64,000 nucleotides of DNA, taken from contig NZ_JBHSDH010000013.1 of the NCBI RefSeq assembly GCF_042651485.1, forward strand, positions 1,550,001 through 1,614,000, given 5' to 3'. The notes under the pieces were generated by a model that was not told where the DNA came from, ran no database searches, and saw nothing but the letters and a program-made list of their open reading frames with translations. The position numbers and the translations under genes were made by a program. This document shows, piece by piece, positions 16,931-24,462 of this stretch (positions within the stretch are counted from its first letter, which is position 1; each line of letters opens with the position of its first letter). The stretch comes from Sphingorhabdus_B arenilitoris. Lineage in GTDB: Bacteria; Pseudomonadota; Alphaproteobacteria; Sphingomonadales; Sphingomonadaceae.

Positions 16931-17919
16931 CACGCGAATTGCTGACCGATTGGAATGAGCCCGGCGATGACGCCGATGCGCCGGCCGGTCCAGCCAGCGG
17001 GCCGCAACATGTGGCAGCGTTGCTGAGGGCAGCGCAGTGCGATTTTACTTTTCGCAATGATGACGGATATTATGCGGCTTTGGATGCAGGCCTATTTTGG
17101 ATCGACGGTCATGCCGCATGGATGCCGGTAGCATCCACCGGAGCGCCCTTATTACCGGCAAACAGTGCCGAGGCAGCGATGCCGATATTGGACCTTTTTG
17201 ATCCGTTATTATCCCGCATCGAGGCCGCAATTGGTTTACCACTCGATCCTGCGACCATTGCCCCTTTTCCCCAATGGCAATCCGCCGCAGGGGCCTATAA
17301 CGCTTATCACATCACCTTGGGCGATGAAGCGATGATCCTATTCATCGCCGATAATCATCCCCGTCAGGTTTTGTGGCAACAAGCGGCGGCGCTGCTCCCG
17401 CCCGATCCGGCGACGTTGAAATTGCCCGCAAGGCTGGCGCTGCATGGAGGAGAGCTCAGCCTGGACGGAGCGCAGGGGCTGGCCATCGGTGACTGGTTGC
17501 TATTACCGCAATCGGCCGCGGCATCATTGACCCTCCGGCAGGCCGCGCCAAATGTCGCGCAGCACATAGAGGCCATTGGCTGCCCGCCCGTCTTAACCGG
17601 CATATTCGCTTTGCACACAGGTCAGTTCGAACCATCAGCAGACGGGGCAGGCGCAGATCATATGGGCAGTGCCGGTGAATGCGCTGCATGGCAATTCCAT
17701 ACCAGCTTCAACGGTATCAACGCCGACAGGTTATTAGACATCGCTGCGGGCGAACCAGCGGTGATCGCCCCATTGGCGGAGGGTCAGGCAGGCGAAATTT
17801 TCATCGCCGACCGCGCGGTCGCACTGGGCCGTATCCTATCCTTACGCGACCGAATGGCGGTTGCAGTGGATGAGATATACGGCGATGAAACGGTCCATAT
17901 TTCAGAGCAGGAGGGGTAA
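16927..17919 (+). CDS. sctQ: T3SS sorting-platform protein SctQ (FliM/FliN-like)
   Basis: A cytosolic C-ring/sorting-platform protein of 330 residues. The C-terminal 60 residues carry the SpoA (FliN/SctQ) fold pattern: LAEGQAGEIFIADRAVALGR then ILSLRDRMAVAVDEI. The N-terminal two thirds are poorly conserved, Ala-rich and rich in Trp and Pro, as in other SctQ proteins. The frame extends upstream, but ATG 16927 overlaps the stop of the FliO-like gene. The sctR ATG follows immediately after its stop with no spacer. Many SctQ genes also make a short C-terminal product from an internal start; I did not find an obvious strong internal ribosome site. Confidence 0.85.
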   Translation: MTRELLTDWNEPGDDADAPAGPASGPQHVAALLRAAQCDFTFRNDDGYYAALDAGLFWIDGHAAWMPVASTGAPLLPANSAEAAMPILDLFDPLLSRIEAAIGLPLDPATIAPFPQWQSAAGAYNAYHITLGDEAMILFIADNHPRQVLWQQAAALLPPDPATLKLPARLALHGGELSLDGAQGLAIGDWLLLPQSAAASLTLRQAAPNVAQHIEAIGCPPVLTGIFALHTGQFEPSADGAGADHMGSAGECAAWQFHTSFNGINADRLLDIAAGEPAVIAPLAEGQAGEIFIADRAVALGRILSLRDRMAVAVDEIYGDETVHISEQEG

Positions 17920-18618
17920 ATGGATTTATCACAATTCACACCGGGTTCGGCGCTCGTCACGGTCATTCTTATCGCGCTGGCCCCATTTTTTGCGGTGATG
18001 GTGACCAGTTTCACCAAAATAGCCGTCGTGCTGAGCCTCGTGCGTAACGCGCTGGGTCTGCAGCAAGTGCCGCCCAATGTTGTCATTAACGGCCTTGCGC
18101 TGATCCTGACCGTCTATGTCATGTATCCGACATTGAACCAAATGTATGAAGCATCAACAGGCACCAATATGGCCGGGCCAACCATCGAGGGCGACAGCGT
18201 TACAACGGTCAGCCCGCTGGAAAATAGCGGCGATATTTTTGCCACCGCCGACCGGGCGAAGGAACCATTGCGCAAATTCCTGATCAAACATAGCGACGCG
18301 GGCCAACGCGGTTTTTTCCTGCGCACCCAAAAACGCATCATGCAAGCCGAAGGCAGGGATGACCCAATATCGGAAAATGATTTTGTCGTCTTGATCCCTG
18401 CTTTTGTGGTCAAGGAATTGAAACTGGCTTTTCAAATCGGTTTTCTGATATTTCTACCTTTCCTGATAATCGACCTTGTGATTTCCAACATATTGCTGGC
18501 GATGGGGATGATGATGTTATCCCCCGTGACCATTTCCCTGCCATTTAAGATATTGTTATTCGTGCTGGTCGATGGGTGGGTGAAACTGTCCCATAATCTG
18601 GTGCTATCTTATGTTTAG
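17920..18618 (+). CDS. sctR: T3SS export pore protein SctR
   Basis: A core component of the export pore (YscR/SpaP/HrcR/FliP family). Four hydrophobic segments with a periplasmic middle region; characteristic stretches are VTSFTKIAVVLSLVRNALG (about 28-46), FFLRTQKRI (about 130), NDFVVLIPAFVVKELKLAF and a C-terminal LPFKILLFVLVDGWVKL. It has no cleavable signal peptide, as expected for SctR compared with many FliP proteins. 232 residues. It begins directly at the end of sctQ, with GGAGGGG overlapping the sctQ end serving as ribosome site. Confidence 0.95.
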   Translation: MDLSQFTPGSALVTVILIALAPFFAVMVTSFTKIAVVLSLVRNALGLQQVPPNVVINGLALILTVYVMYPTLNQMYEASTGTNMAGPTIEGDSVTTVSPLENSGDIFATADRAKEPLRKFLIKHSDAGQRGFFLRTQKRIMQAEGRDDPISENDFVVLIPAFVVKELKLAFQIGFLIFLPFLIIDLVISNILLAMGMMMLSPVTISLPFKILLFVLVDGWVKLSHNLVLSYV

Positions 18619-18663
18619 CGGCGCAGATCGAAACAGCTGGCAAGTGCGGCGGAGGGGCGGCTT

Positions 18664-18930
18664 ATGACCTTGGACCTTACGGGTTTGACGATAGAGGCCA
18701 TGTGGCTTGTCCTGTTGCTTTCGGCCCCGCCCATCATTGCGGCGTCGGTCGTTGGCCTTTTGGTGGCCATCATTCAGGCAGCGACGCAGCTGCAGGAACA
18801 GACGCTGCAATTCACGCTGAAATTTTTCGCCATTGTCATCGCCTTATTCATTACCGGCGGGCTGGTTGCGGGCAGCTTATATGCCTATACTGACCAGATT
18901 TTCAGCGGTCTTGCAACGGTGGGCCGCTGA
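18664..18930 (+). CDS. sctS: T3SS export pore protein SctS
   Basis: The small pore subunit (YscS/SpaQ/HrcS/FliQ family), 88 residues. It has two membrane helices joined by a loop: MWLVLLLSAPPIIAASVVGL and FFAIVIALFITGGLVAGSLY, with the conserved AIIQAATQLQEQTLQF-type segment between them. It assembles with SctR and SctT into the helical pore in the inner membrane. GGAGGGG lies seven bases before the ATG. Its TGA shares one base with the sctT ATG. Confidence 0.95.
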   Translation: MTLDLTGLTIEAMWLVLLLSAPPIIAASVVGLLVAIIQAATQLQEQTLQFTLKFFAIVIALFITGGLVAGSLYAYTDQIFSGLATVGR

Positions 18931-19886
18931 TGCTGGCTGATTATATGCTTTTCGCCACAGCGGCTAGCATGACCGAGGGGCTAAGCGGTGATGTCGGCGA
19001 ACCATTGCTGACTGCCATTCCCTGGCTTGATCAGATTTTACTTGTCGGCGTCGCTTCGGCACGCTTCGCTTTTTCCTTTATCTTTGTGCCCATATTTTCG
19101 CGCGAAGTTATGCCCGCAACGGTGCGCAACAGCATCATCGTAACCTTTGGCCTTGTCGCCCTTGCTATGCGCCCCGATTTTGCGCCCGCCAATCTATCGG
19201 CCGCTGGCTGGCTTTTATTGTTGATCCGGGAGGTTGCCGCAGGCGCGATCATTGGGTTTTTCTTTGGCACTGTCATGTGGGCGATGGCGGCGGCGGGAGA
19301 GATTATCGACACGAAAGTCGGCGCAACAATGGCGCAGCTTGTTGACCCGCTGTCGGGGACGCACACATCGCTCAACGGAATATTATTGGGCCGCTTTGCG
19401 CAGGTCGTCTTTGTGTCGATGGGCGGCCTGACGCTTCTGGTCGGCACGGTTATGCAAAGCTACCTCATCTGGCCCATGGGCACAGGGCAGCTTAATCTTG
19501 AGGCAGGCAGCGTGATATTTTTTGAAGGCGAGCTGGGGCGGCTTTTTGCCTGGGCCTTTTTCTTTTCGATGCCCGTCATCACGATATTATTCATCGTCGA
19601 TCTCGCGCTTGGTTTTCTCAATCGTTTTGCGCAGCAATTTAATGTGTTCATGCTTTCACTGCCGATCAAATCGGTCGCCGCGACGATGGTCATCATCATG
19701 CTGTTGCCGCTATTGGCGCAGGCGGTTATCTCGGATATGGCGTCGCGCGAAGGGGTGGCCGCCGAAATGCTGCAACGAACGGTGAGCGATCCACGCGCCC
19801 AAGGCGTCAAACAAGGGACGCCGGGCTCCGGCCCCGCCTCGCCCCAGCCGCCGCAGGAAAATACCAATGAGCAGAGCGAGCCATGA
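18930..19886 (+). CDS. sctT: T3SS export pore protein SctT
   Basis: The FliR-like export pore subunit (YscT/SpaR/HrcT), 318 residues, longer than the typical 260-270. About six membrane segments fill residues 35-250. Signature stretches: REVAAGAIIGFFFGTVMWAM, IIDTKVGATMAQLVDPLSG and NRFAQQFNVFMLSLPIKSV. The last 50 residues are a Pro/Gln/Ser-rich soluble tail not needed for the family fold. Its start shares one base with the sctS stop, and its stop overlaps the downstream regulator gene by ATGA. Confidence 0.94.
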   Translation: MLADYMLFATAASMTEGLSGDVGEPLLTAIPWLDQILLVGVASARFAFSFIFVPIFSREVMPATVRNSIIVTFGLVALAMRPDFAPANLSAAGWLLLLIREVAAGAIIGFFFGTVMWAMAAAGEIIDTKVGATMAQLVDPLSGTHTSLNGILLGRFAQVVFVSMGGLTLLVGTVMQSYLIWPMGTGQLNLEAGSVIFFEGELGRLFAWAFFFSMPVITILFIVDLALGFLNRFAQQFNVFMLSLPIKSVAATMVIIMLLPLLAQAVISDMASREGVAAEMLQRTVSDPRAQGVKQGTPGSGPASPQPPQENTNEQSEP

Positions 19887-20338
19887 CAACCGATCCCCGC
19901 GACCTCATCCAACAAAAAACAATCGCCGCACCGCAGCGGCCCAGCAGTCAGGCGGGCCAAAAAAGTATGGGGGGCAGCCAGCTGGCCGGAGAAGGCATCA
20001 CCGACAATGCGGAGCTAGCTAAGCTAATTGCGCTCATAAAAAAATCCGAAGAGAGCCGCAGCGACGCTCCGCAGCAAATTGTGATCGGCGAATTTTCGGT
20101 GCCCGCCGTGCGCGTACCCGACAGCATGATTGCCGGGTTGCATGGCCTGACCCGAATGGAGGCTGCGACATTGCGCCTATTGGGATGGGGCCGCGCCAAT
20201 AGCGATATTGCGCTGCTGCTGGATTGCGGCGAACCGACGGTGCGGACGCATATGAATAATGTCATCCGCAAGCTGGAGCTTGATGGCATGCGTGAATTGA
20301 TTACCCTTGCCGGATTATTGTTTCATCCGCTGGATTAA
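19883..20338 (+). CDS. LuxR-type HTH regulator at end of T3SS operon
   Basis: A 151-residue protein whose C-terminal 60 residues are a GerE/LuxR DNA-binding domain: LTRMEAATLRLLGWGRANSD then IALLLDCGEPTVRTHMNNVI and RKLELDGMRELI. The scanning helix has the family's E..TVR.H..N...KL pattern. The N-terminal 90 residues are Gln/Ser-rich and unstructured, with no receiver domain and no autoinducer-binding domain, so it is a stand-alone effector. Translational coupling to sctT (ATGA) makes it a strong candidate for feedback control of the secretion genes, perhaps binding the repeated motif between the divergent operons. That link is inference. Confidence 0.85.
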   Translation: MTTDPRDLIQQKTIAAPQRPSSQAGQKSMGGSQLAGEGITDNAELAKLIALIKKSEESRSDAPQQIVIGEFSVPAVRVPDSMIAGLHGLTRMEAATLRLLGWGRANSDIALLLDCGEPTVRTHMNNVIRKLELDGMRELITLAGLLFHPLD

Positions 20339-20377
20339 AGGATGTGACCTGTAACATGATTATCGCGGAGGATTGGT

Positions 20378-20752
20378 ATGACGCTTGAAAAAGCGATGGC
20401 TTCATTATTGGCGATGACGATGGCGACCGGCTGTTCGGCCTCCGAAACGCAGCAGGCGGCGGCAGAAACGCAAACAGCCGCGCCGAACAATGCACCGCCC
20501 GCCACGGCGAAAGGCCGCGTATATCAATGCGCCTTCCCCCTTGCCGGGACCGTGACGATAGACACCAGCCCGGATAATAGCTCAATCACTTATAAGGGCG
20601 TCACTTATCCGGCAACTAGCGGGTCCTATTTCTATCAAACCAATGATGGCGCAATAGCGGCCATGTTCACACCTGATATGTCCCAATGGGGTTTAATGGG
20701 CGACACTATCCCCGAAGAAGATAAGGTCAAATGCCGCTTGGAAAATGAGTAG
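20378..20752 (+). CDS. Small lipoprotein of unknown function
   Basis: A 124-residue predicted lipoprotein: signal MTLEKAMASLLAMTMATGC with Cys19 as the lipidation site. An Ala/Thr/Gln-rich linker follows (about 20-48). The small C-terminal domain starts at VYQC and ends at VKCRLE, so a disulfide between these two Cys residues is plausible. The size and the YxC start recall MliC-type lysozyme inhibitors, but the match is weak. GGAGG precedes the ATG. It lies 40 bases after the T3SS regulator gene on the same strand, so co-transcription is possible. Confidence 0.65.
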   Translation: MTLEKAMASLLAMTMATGCSASETQQAAAETQTAAPNNAPPATAKGRVYQCAFPLAGTVTIDTSPDNSSITYKGVTYPATSGSYFYQTNDGAIAAMFTPDMSQWGLMGDTIPEEDKVKCRLENE

Positions 20753-20803
20753 GGAAGCGCGCGAATATACGGCGCATTTTTGTCAAAAGAAGGCGGCGCC
20801 AGA

Positions 20804-21253
20804 TCAATCGTCGGCCCGAACAGCCACGCTGCATTGACCGCTAGGTTCCAATGATATGCTAATTTCCGTTGGTAGGGCAAAAGTACCACACCGTGCGGCC
20901 TCTCCTGGCGTAGCTCCGCCAATAGTGAGCGACCATTCGTCACCATTTGGGATGAACAACAGCTCGAAAAAATCCGCTCCGCCTTCAACTCTTGCATAGC
21001 TGCCTGACTGATCATTCACCCAGCTTGATAATCCATCGCCCGTGGCAAATGACATCTCACATTCATGGGCGCTTTCGTTGACGGCGCGGGACATATATAA
21101 CGCGAGGGAAGTGACCGATTTACCAGCAACGCTGATCGACAACATGTAATCAGTGCCTCTACTTTCAAAGTTACACGAGTAGGCGGCGGCATGTGCTGGC
21201 GCTGCGGTCATCATCGCGGTCATCGCTATTGCAGACAAAAAATGGCGCACCAA
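20804..21253 (-). CDS. Secreted protein of unknown function
   Basis: A 149-residue protein with a clear Sec signal peptide (MVRHFLSAIAMTAMMTAAPA, cleavage near AHA-AAY). The mature part begins AYSCNFESRG and has four Cys residues (SCN, HECEM, RCG, QCS), suggesting two disulfides in a small periplasmic domain. I do not recognise the family. It converges on the lipoprotein gene to its left, with 51 bases between the stops. Its promoter must lie in the repeat-containing gap upstream. Confidence 0.6.
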   Translation of the reverse strand: MVRHFLSAIAMTAMMTAAPAHAAAYSCNFESRGTDYMLSISVAGKSVTSLALYMSRAVNESAHECEMSFATGDGLSSWVNDQSGSYARVEGGADFFELLFIPNGDEWSLTIGGATPGEAARCGTFALPTEISISLEPSGQCSVAVRADD

Positions 21254-21598
21254 AACCTCCTGTACAGAATAAGTCCAAGTATAGCCGGAGGAACGCTAAG
21301 CCGTAAACGCATAAATATCATCATCGAGACGCCAAAATGGCGGAGCCGCAGGCCAGCGTAGCTGAACATATCGGGGCAAAATGCGCGCAGTCAGGTAGTT
21401 ATATTGCCCGCAAGCCTCTTTTGCGACGAGATCAAACCCATTTTGGTGGCCTTCGGGATCTGATCCATTTTGCGCAGTGCTGCGGCTTACTTCCTATCCC
21501 TGAGCAAAATGGCCTCAAACCTCAACGCTAGTGTTATTGAATCCGCAGCTTAACTATTCGCTTGGCCAAAGCGGGCATATTATGCCATTTGGGGCGCA
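21254..21598. other. Intergenic stretch with five CAAAATG repeats
   Basis: No convincing gene lies in these 345 bases. CAAAATGG or CAAAATGC occurs five times in 180 bases: plus strand at 21333-21340, 21377-21384 and 21505-21512, and minus strand at 21438-21445 and 21465-21472. Several are extended by GCGCA, so the region can fold back on itself. On the minus strand a frame without a usable start codon stays open for about 65 codons down to about 21295. The stretch may be a repetitive intergenic element, a decayed coding fragment or a structured leader for the secreted-protein gene (minus) or ftsE (plus). Confidence 0.5.
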
Positions 21599-22312
21599 AT
21601 GCAGAGCGTGGTAGAATTTGATAATGTCGGGCTTCGTTACGGCACCGGCGCGGAAACTTTGACGGATTTAAGCTTCACGCTTTATCCGGGCAGTTTCTAT
21701 TTCCTGACCGGCGCGTCGGGCGCGGGGAAGACGTCGCTGCTCAAATTACTCTATCTTGCCCACCGGCCCAGCCGGGGTGCCATCCGTATGTTCGGCAAGG
21801 ATGCGGTCACCATGCCGCGAGACCGAATCCCCGGATTTCGCCGCCGGATCGGCGTTGTGTTTCAGGATTTCCGCCTTGTTCCGCATTTATCGACCTTTGA
21901 TAATATCGCCCTGCCACTGCGCATTGCGGGGATACAGGAAAAGGACCTGAAAGGTCCCGTCACCGAAATGCTGGCTTGGATTGGCCTCACCGAAAGAGCC
22001 GATGCGCGGCCCGCCACCTTGTCGGGCGGAGAGCAGCAGCGCGTTGCCATCGCCCGCGCGGTCATCGGCCGCCCTGAAATATTGGTAGCGGACGAGCCAA
22101 CCGGGAATGTCGATCCCGATATGGCAAGACGCCTGCTACAGCTATTTGCTGCGCTGAACAAACTGGGCACGACGGTCGTGGTGGCGACTCACGATATTCA
22201 TCTGTTGAATGAGATTGAAGGGGCGCAGATGATGCGCCTTGATAAAGGCCGGCTTTCCGATCCATCGGGCTTGCTAAAAAACCCGCCGCGGCCATTGGTG
22301 CTGAAAAACTGA
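21599..22312 (+). CDS. ftsE: Cell division ABC ATPase FtsE
   Basis: The ATPase of the FtsEX complex, which couples the divisome to peptidoglycan hydrolases. Walker A GASGAGKTSLLKLL (about 39-52), Q-loop VVFQDFRLVPHLS, signature LSGGEQQRVAIARA, Walker B ILVADEPTGNVD and the switch His in VVATHD. 237 residues. Its stop shares one base with the ftsX start (TGATG), the usual arrangement. Confidence 0.96.
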   Translation: MQSVVEFDNVGLRYGTGAETLTDLSFTLYPGSFYFLTGASGAGKTSLLKLLYLAHRPSRGAIRMFGKDAVTMPRDRIPGFRRRIGVVFQDFRLVPHLSTFDNIALPLRIAGIQEKDLKGPVTEMLAWIGLTERADARPATLSGGEQQRVAIARAVIGRPEILVADEPTGNVDPDMARRLLQLFAALNKLGTTVVVATHDIHLLNEIEGAQMMRLDKGRLSDPSGLLKNPPRPLVLKN

Positions 22313-23208
22313 TGCTGCTCGATTTTGCCTTGCCCGATCATGAAAGACAGCTGATCCCCGAAGGCCGGATTTCTGGGCCGATGCCGTGGGTCATTGCGAT
22401 CATGATGTTCCTGACCCTGCTGTCGGCTATTGCCGGATTATTGCTGGTCGATGCGGCACAGCAAGGCAGCGACGATCTAAGCTCTCGCATTACTGTCCAG
22501 ATTATCGAGCCCGACCCATCGGTCAGAGCGGCTCAGCGCACAGCGATCAGCAAGGCATTGCAGGCAAATGCCGACATAGAAAGCATCAGGGCCGTGCCAG
22601 ACGCCGAAGTTCGCGACCTGCTCGAACCATGGCTGGGCGGAGACATCATCGATGCGGATATTGCGATACCCGCTCTGGTTGATGTGACATTCAAAGATCG
22701 CCCTGATGAAAAGCAGATAAAGGCACTGCGCACCGCCGTCCGGCAATTTTCGCCCTCGGCAAGGATTGATAGCCATGCGGTGTGGATGGCCCCTTATCTA
22801 CAGTTGATGCGCGCATTGTTATGGCTTGCCGCTGGCGTTATTTTCCTATTGCTGCTGGCGACATCGGCCGCCGTGATCCTGGCGGTGCGCAGCGCGCTTA
22901 ACACCCACCGAGAGACGATCAACATCATGCATATGCTCGGCGGGACCGATATTCAGGCGGCCCGTTTATTTCAGCGTAGGGTCGCACTGGATTCCCTTCT
23001 CGGCGGGCTGATTGGGTTTGTCGCGGCATTGATTATATTCTGGTTTTTGGCCGGCCGTTTCTCCGCTTTGGGCCCCGGCATGCTCACCTCGGCGTCGATG
23101 CCATGGTATGGGTGGATCATATTGGCGCTCATTCCGCTTGCGGTTACCGGGCTGGCTATGCTTATGGCACGGTGGACGGTGGTTTCCGCCCTCAGGAAAA
23201 TGCTCTAA
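22312..23208 (+). CDS. ftsX: Cell division permease FtsX
   Basis: The membrane partner of FtsE, 298 residues. The first membrane segment (about 22-44, MPWVIAIMMFLTLLSAIAGL) is followed by a periplasmic loop (45-160), then three C-terminal membrane segments with the family's HMLGGTDIQAARLFQRRVAL motif (about 205-225). Cytosolic N terminus is short. One-base overlap with ftsE; 21 bases to the next gene, so the operon likely continues. Confidence 0.94.
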   Translation: MLLDFALPDHERQLIPEGRISGPMPWVIAIMMFLTLLSAIAGLLLVDAAQQGSDDLSSRITVQIIEPDPSVRAAQRTAISKALQANADIESIRAVPDAEVRDLLEPWLGGDIIDADIAIPALVDVTFKDRPDEKQIKALRTAVRQFSPSARIDSHAVWMAPYLQLMRALLWLAAGVIFLLLLATSAAVILAVRSALNTHRETINIMHMLGGTDIQAARLFQRRVALDSLLGGLIGFVAALIIFWFLAGRFSALGPGMLTSASMPWYGWIILALIPLAVTGLAMLMARWTVVSALRKML

Positions 23209-23229
23209 ACGGAATTTGATACCCAATCG

Positions 23230-23760
23230 ATGATGAAACGGATCGCCTCCTTTACGCTATTGGCTTGGATACTGGGCTTTGCTTGGTTTGCCTTATTGCT
23301 GCCGCAGCCGGCGCCGACCCAGACAACCGATGCCGTCGTTGTCTTAACCGGCGGCGCCAACCGCATCGATCATGGCCTGACCGTCTTGGAGGCTGGGCAA
23401 GCCAAACAAATGCTTATATCGGGCGTCGACCGCGACGTGCGTCCGGGGGAACTGGCCGCGCAATATCCCGGATATAGCCGCCAATTCAAATGCTGCGTCG
23501 AATTGGGCTTCCGTGCGGTCGACACCCGCTCCAACGCCCTCGAAACCGCGCGGTGGGTGTCCAAGCATCAGGTGAAATCATTGCGGCTGATAACCCATGA
23601 CTGGCATATGCGCCGCGCGCGGTTGGAATTGGACCAAGCCATTCCGGACAATATCCGGATCGTTAATGACGCCGTGATGACGCGCCCCTCGCTGGCCATA
23701 TTGTTCAAAGAATATAATAAATATTGGCTGCGTGCCCTCGCAGCGCTGATTGGTTTATAA
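23230..23760 (+). CDS. YdcF-like DUF218 envelope protein
   Basis: A 176-residue protein with an N-terminal membrane anchor (IASFTLLAWILGFAWFALLL) and the DUF218 domain: TDAVVVLTGGANRIDHGLTV, then RSNALETARWV and LRLITHDWHMRRARLELDQA. DUF218 (YdcF/SanA/ElyC) proteins act in envelope homeostasis; in E. coli ElyC affects peptidoglycan synthesis and lipid carrier recycling. Position after ftsEX and before a PlsC acyltransferase fits an envelope role. An ATG at 23233 is an alternative start. Confidence 0.85.
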   Translation: MMKRIASFTLLAWILGFAWFALLLPQPAPTQTTDAVVVLTGGANRIDHGLTVLEAGQAKQMLISGVDRDVRPGELAAQYPGYSRQFKCCVELGFRAVDTRSNALETARWVSKHQVKSLRLITHDWHMRRARLELDQAIPDNIRIVNDAVMTRPSLAILFKEYNKYWLRALAALIGL

Positions 23761-24462
23761 TTGGTGGCGGCGGTACGAACCATATTATTCTTGCTGGTGT
23801 TTTACGGCGGATCGACGCTGCATGTCATCATCGCTTTTGCCGGTAGTATTTTCTCGGTTCGCATGATGCGTTGGGTGGTCCGTTGCTGGAGCCGCTATCA
23901 AACTTTTTGCGCGCGCTGGATATTGGGCGTCCATGTGAAAATTGATGGCTATATTCCCGACAAGCCAGTGCTATTTGCAATTAAACATGAAAGCATGTTT
24001 GAAACCATCGATATGCACCGGTTTTTCGACTATCCGGCGGTGGTCGCCAAGGTGCAATTGTCGCGTATTCCATTTTGGGGATTTGCTGCGCGCCGTTATG
24101 GTATGATATTTGTTGACCGCGATGGCGGCGCGCAAACATTGCGGCAAATGCTGGCGCAGGCGAAGCAGGCCATTGTCGATGAAAGGCCCATTGTGATATT
24201 TCCCGAAGGAACTAGGGTGGAGCGCGGCAATCGCCCGCCGCTGCAATCGGGTTTTGCAGGTCTCTATAAAATGCTGAAGCTGCCCGTGGTTCCGATCGCG
24301 GTCGATAGCGGCAAATGTATTCCGCGCAGCAGCTGGATTTACCGGCCCGGCGTCATCCAATATCGCATTGGTGAGGAAATCCCAGCGGGCCTGCCGCGAG
24401 ACGAAATTGAACGGCGCGTCCATTCCGCCATCAACGTCCTGAACCAAACGGCATCAACCTAA
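23761..24462 (+). CDS. plsC: 1-acylglycerol-3-phosphate O-acyltransferase (PlsC family)
   Basis: A lysophosphatidate acyltransferase-type enzyme of 233 residues that attaches the second acyl chain in phospholipid synthesis. It has an N-terminal membrane helix, an acyltransferase motif I variant (KHESMFETIDM, where the usual HxxxxD reads His-Glu-Ser-Met-Phe-Glu), the motif FVDRDGG and the FPEGTRVERG motif III. Starts TTG at 23761 or GTG at 23764, directly after the upstream stop. The Glu in place of motif I Asp is seen in some family members. Its end overlaps the convergent protease gene by four bases. Confidence 0.85.
   Translation: MVAAVRTILFLLVFYGGSTLHVIIAFAGSIFSVRMMRWVVRCWSRYQTFCARWILGVHVKIDGYIPDKPVLFAIKHESMFETIDMHRFFDYPAVVAKVQLSRIPFWGFAARRYGMIFVDRDGGAQTLRQMLAQAKQAIVDERPIVIFPEGTRVERGNRPPLQSGFAGLYKMLKLPVVPIAVDSGKCIPRSSWIYRPGVIQYRIGEEIPAGLPRDEIERRVHSAINVLNQTAST

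Noticed and set aside
3256..20338. Reading the cluster as a flagellar system
   Set aside because: A secretin (SctC), a lipoprotein ring protein (SctJ), SctD with FHA-like domain and a linked lytic transglycosylase are injectisome features; no flagellin, hook, rod, FliG or motor genes are present. Only the FliO-like gene points the other way.
21337..21531. 64-codon open frame on the plus strand before ftsE
   Set aside because: It consists largely of the CAAAATG repeat region and shows no domain or ribosome site.
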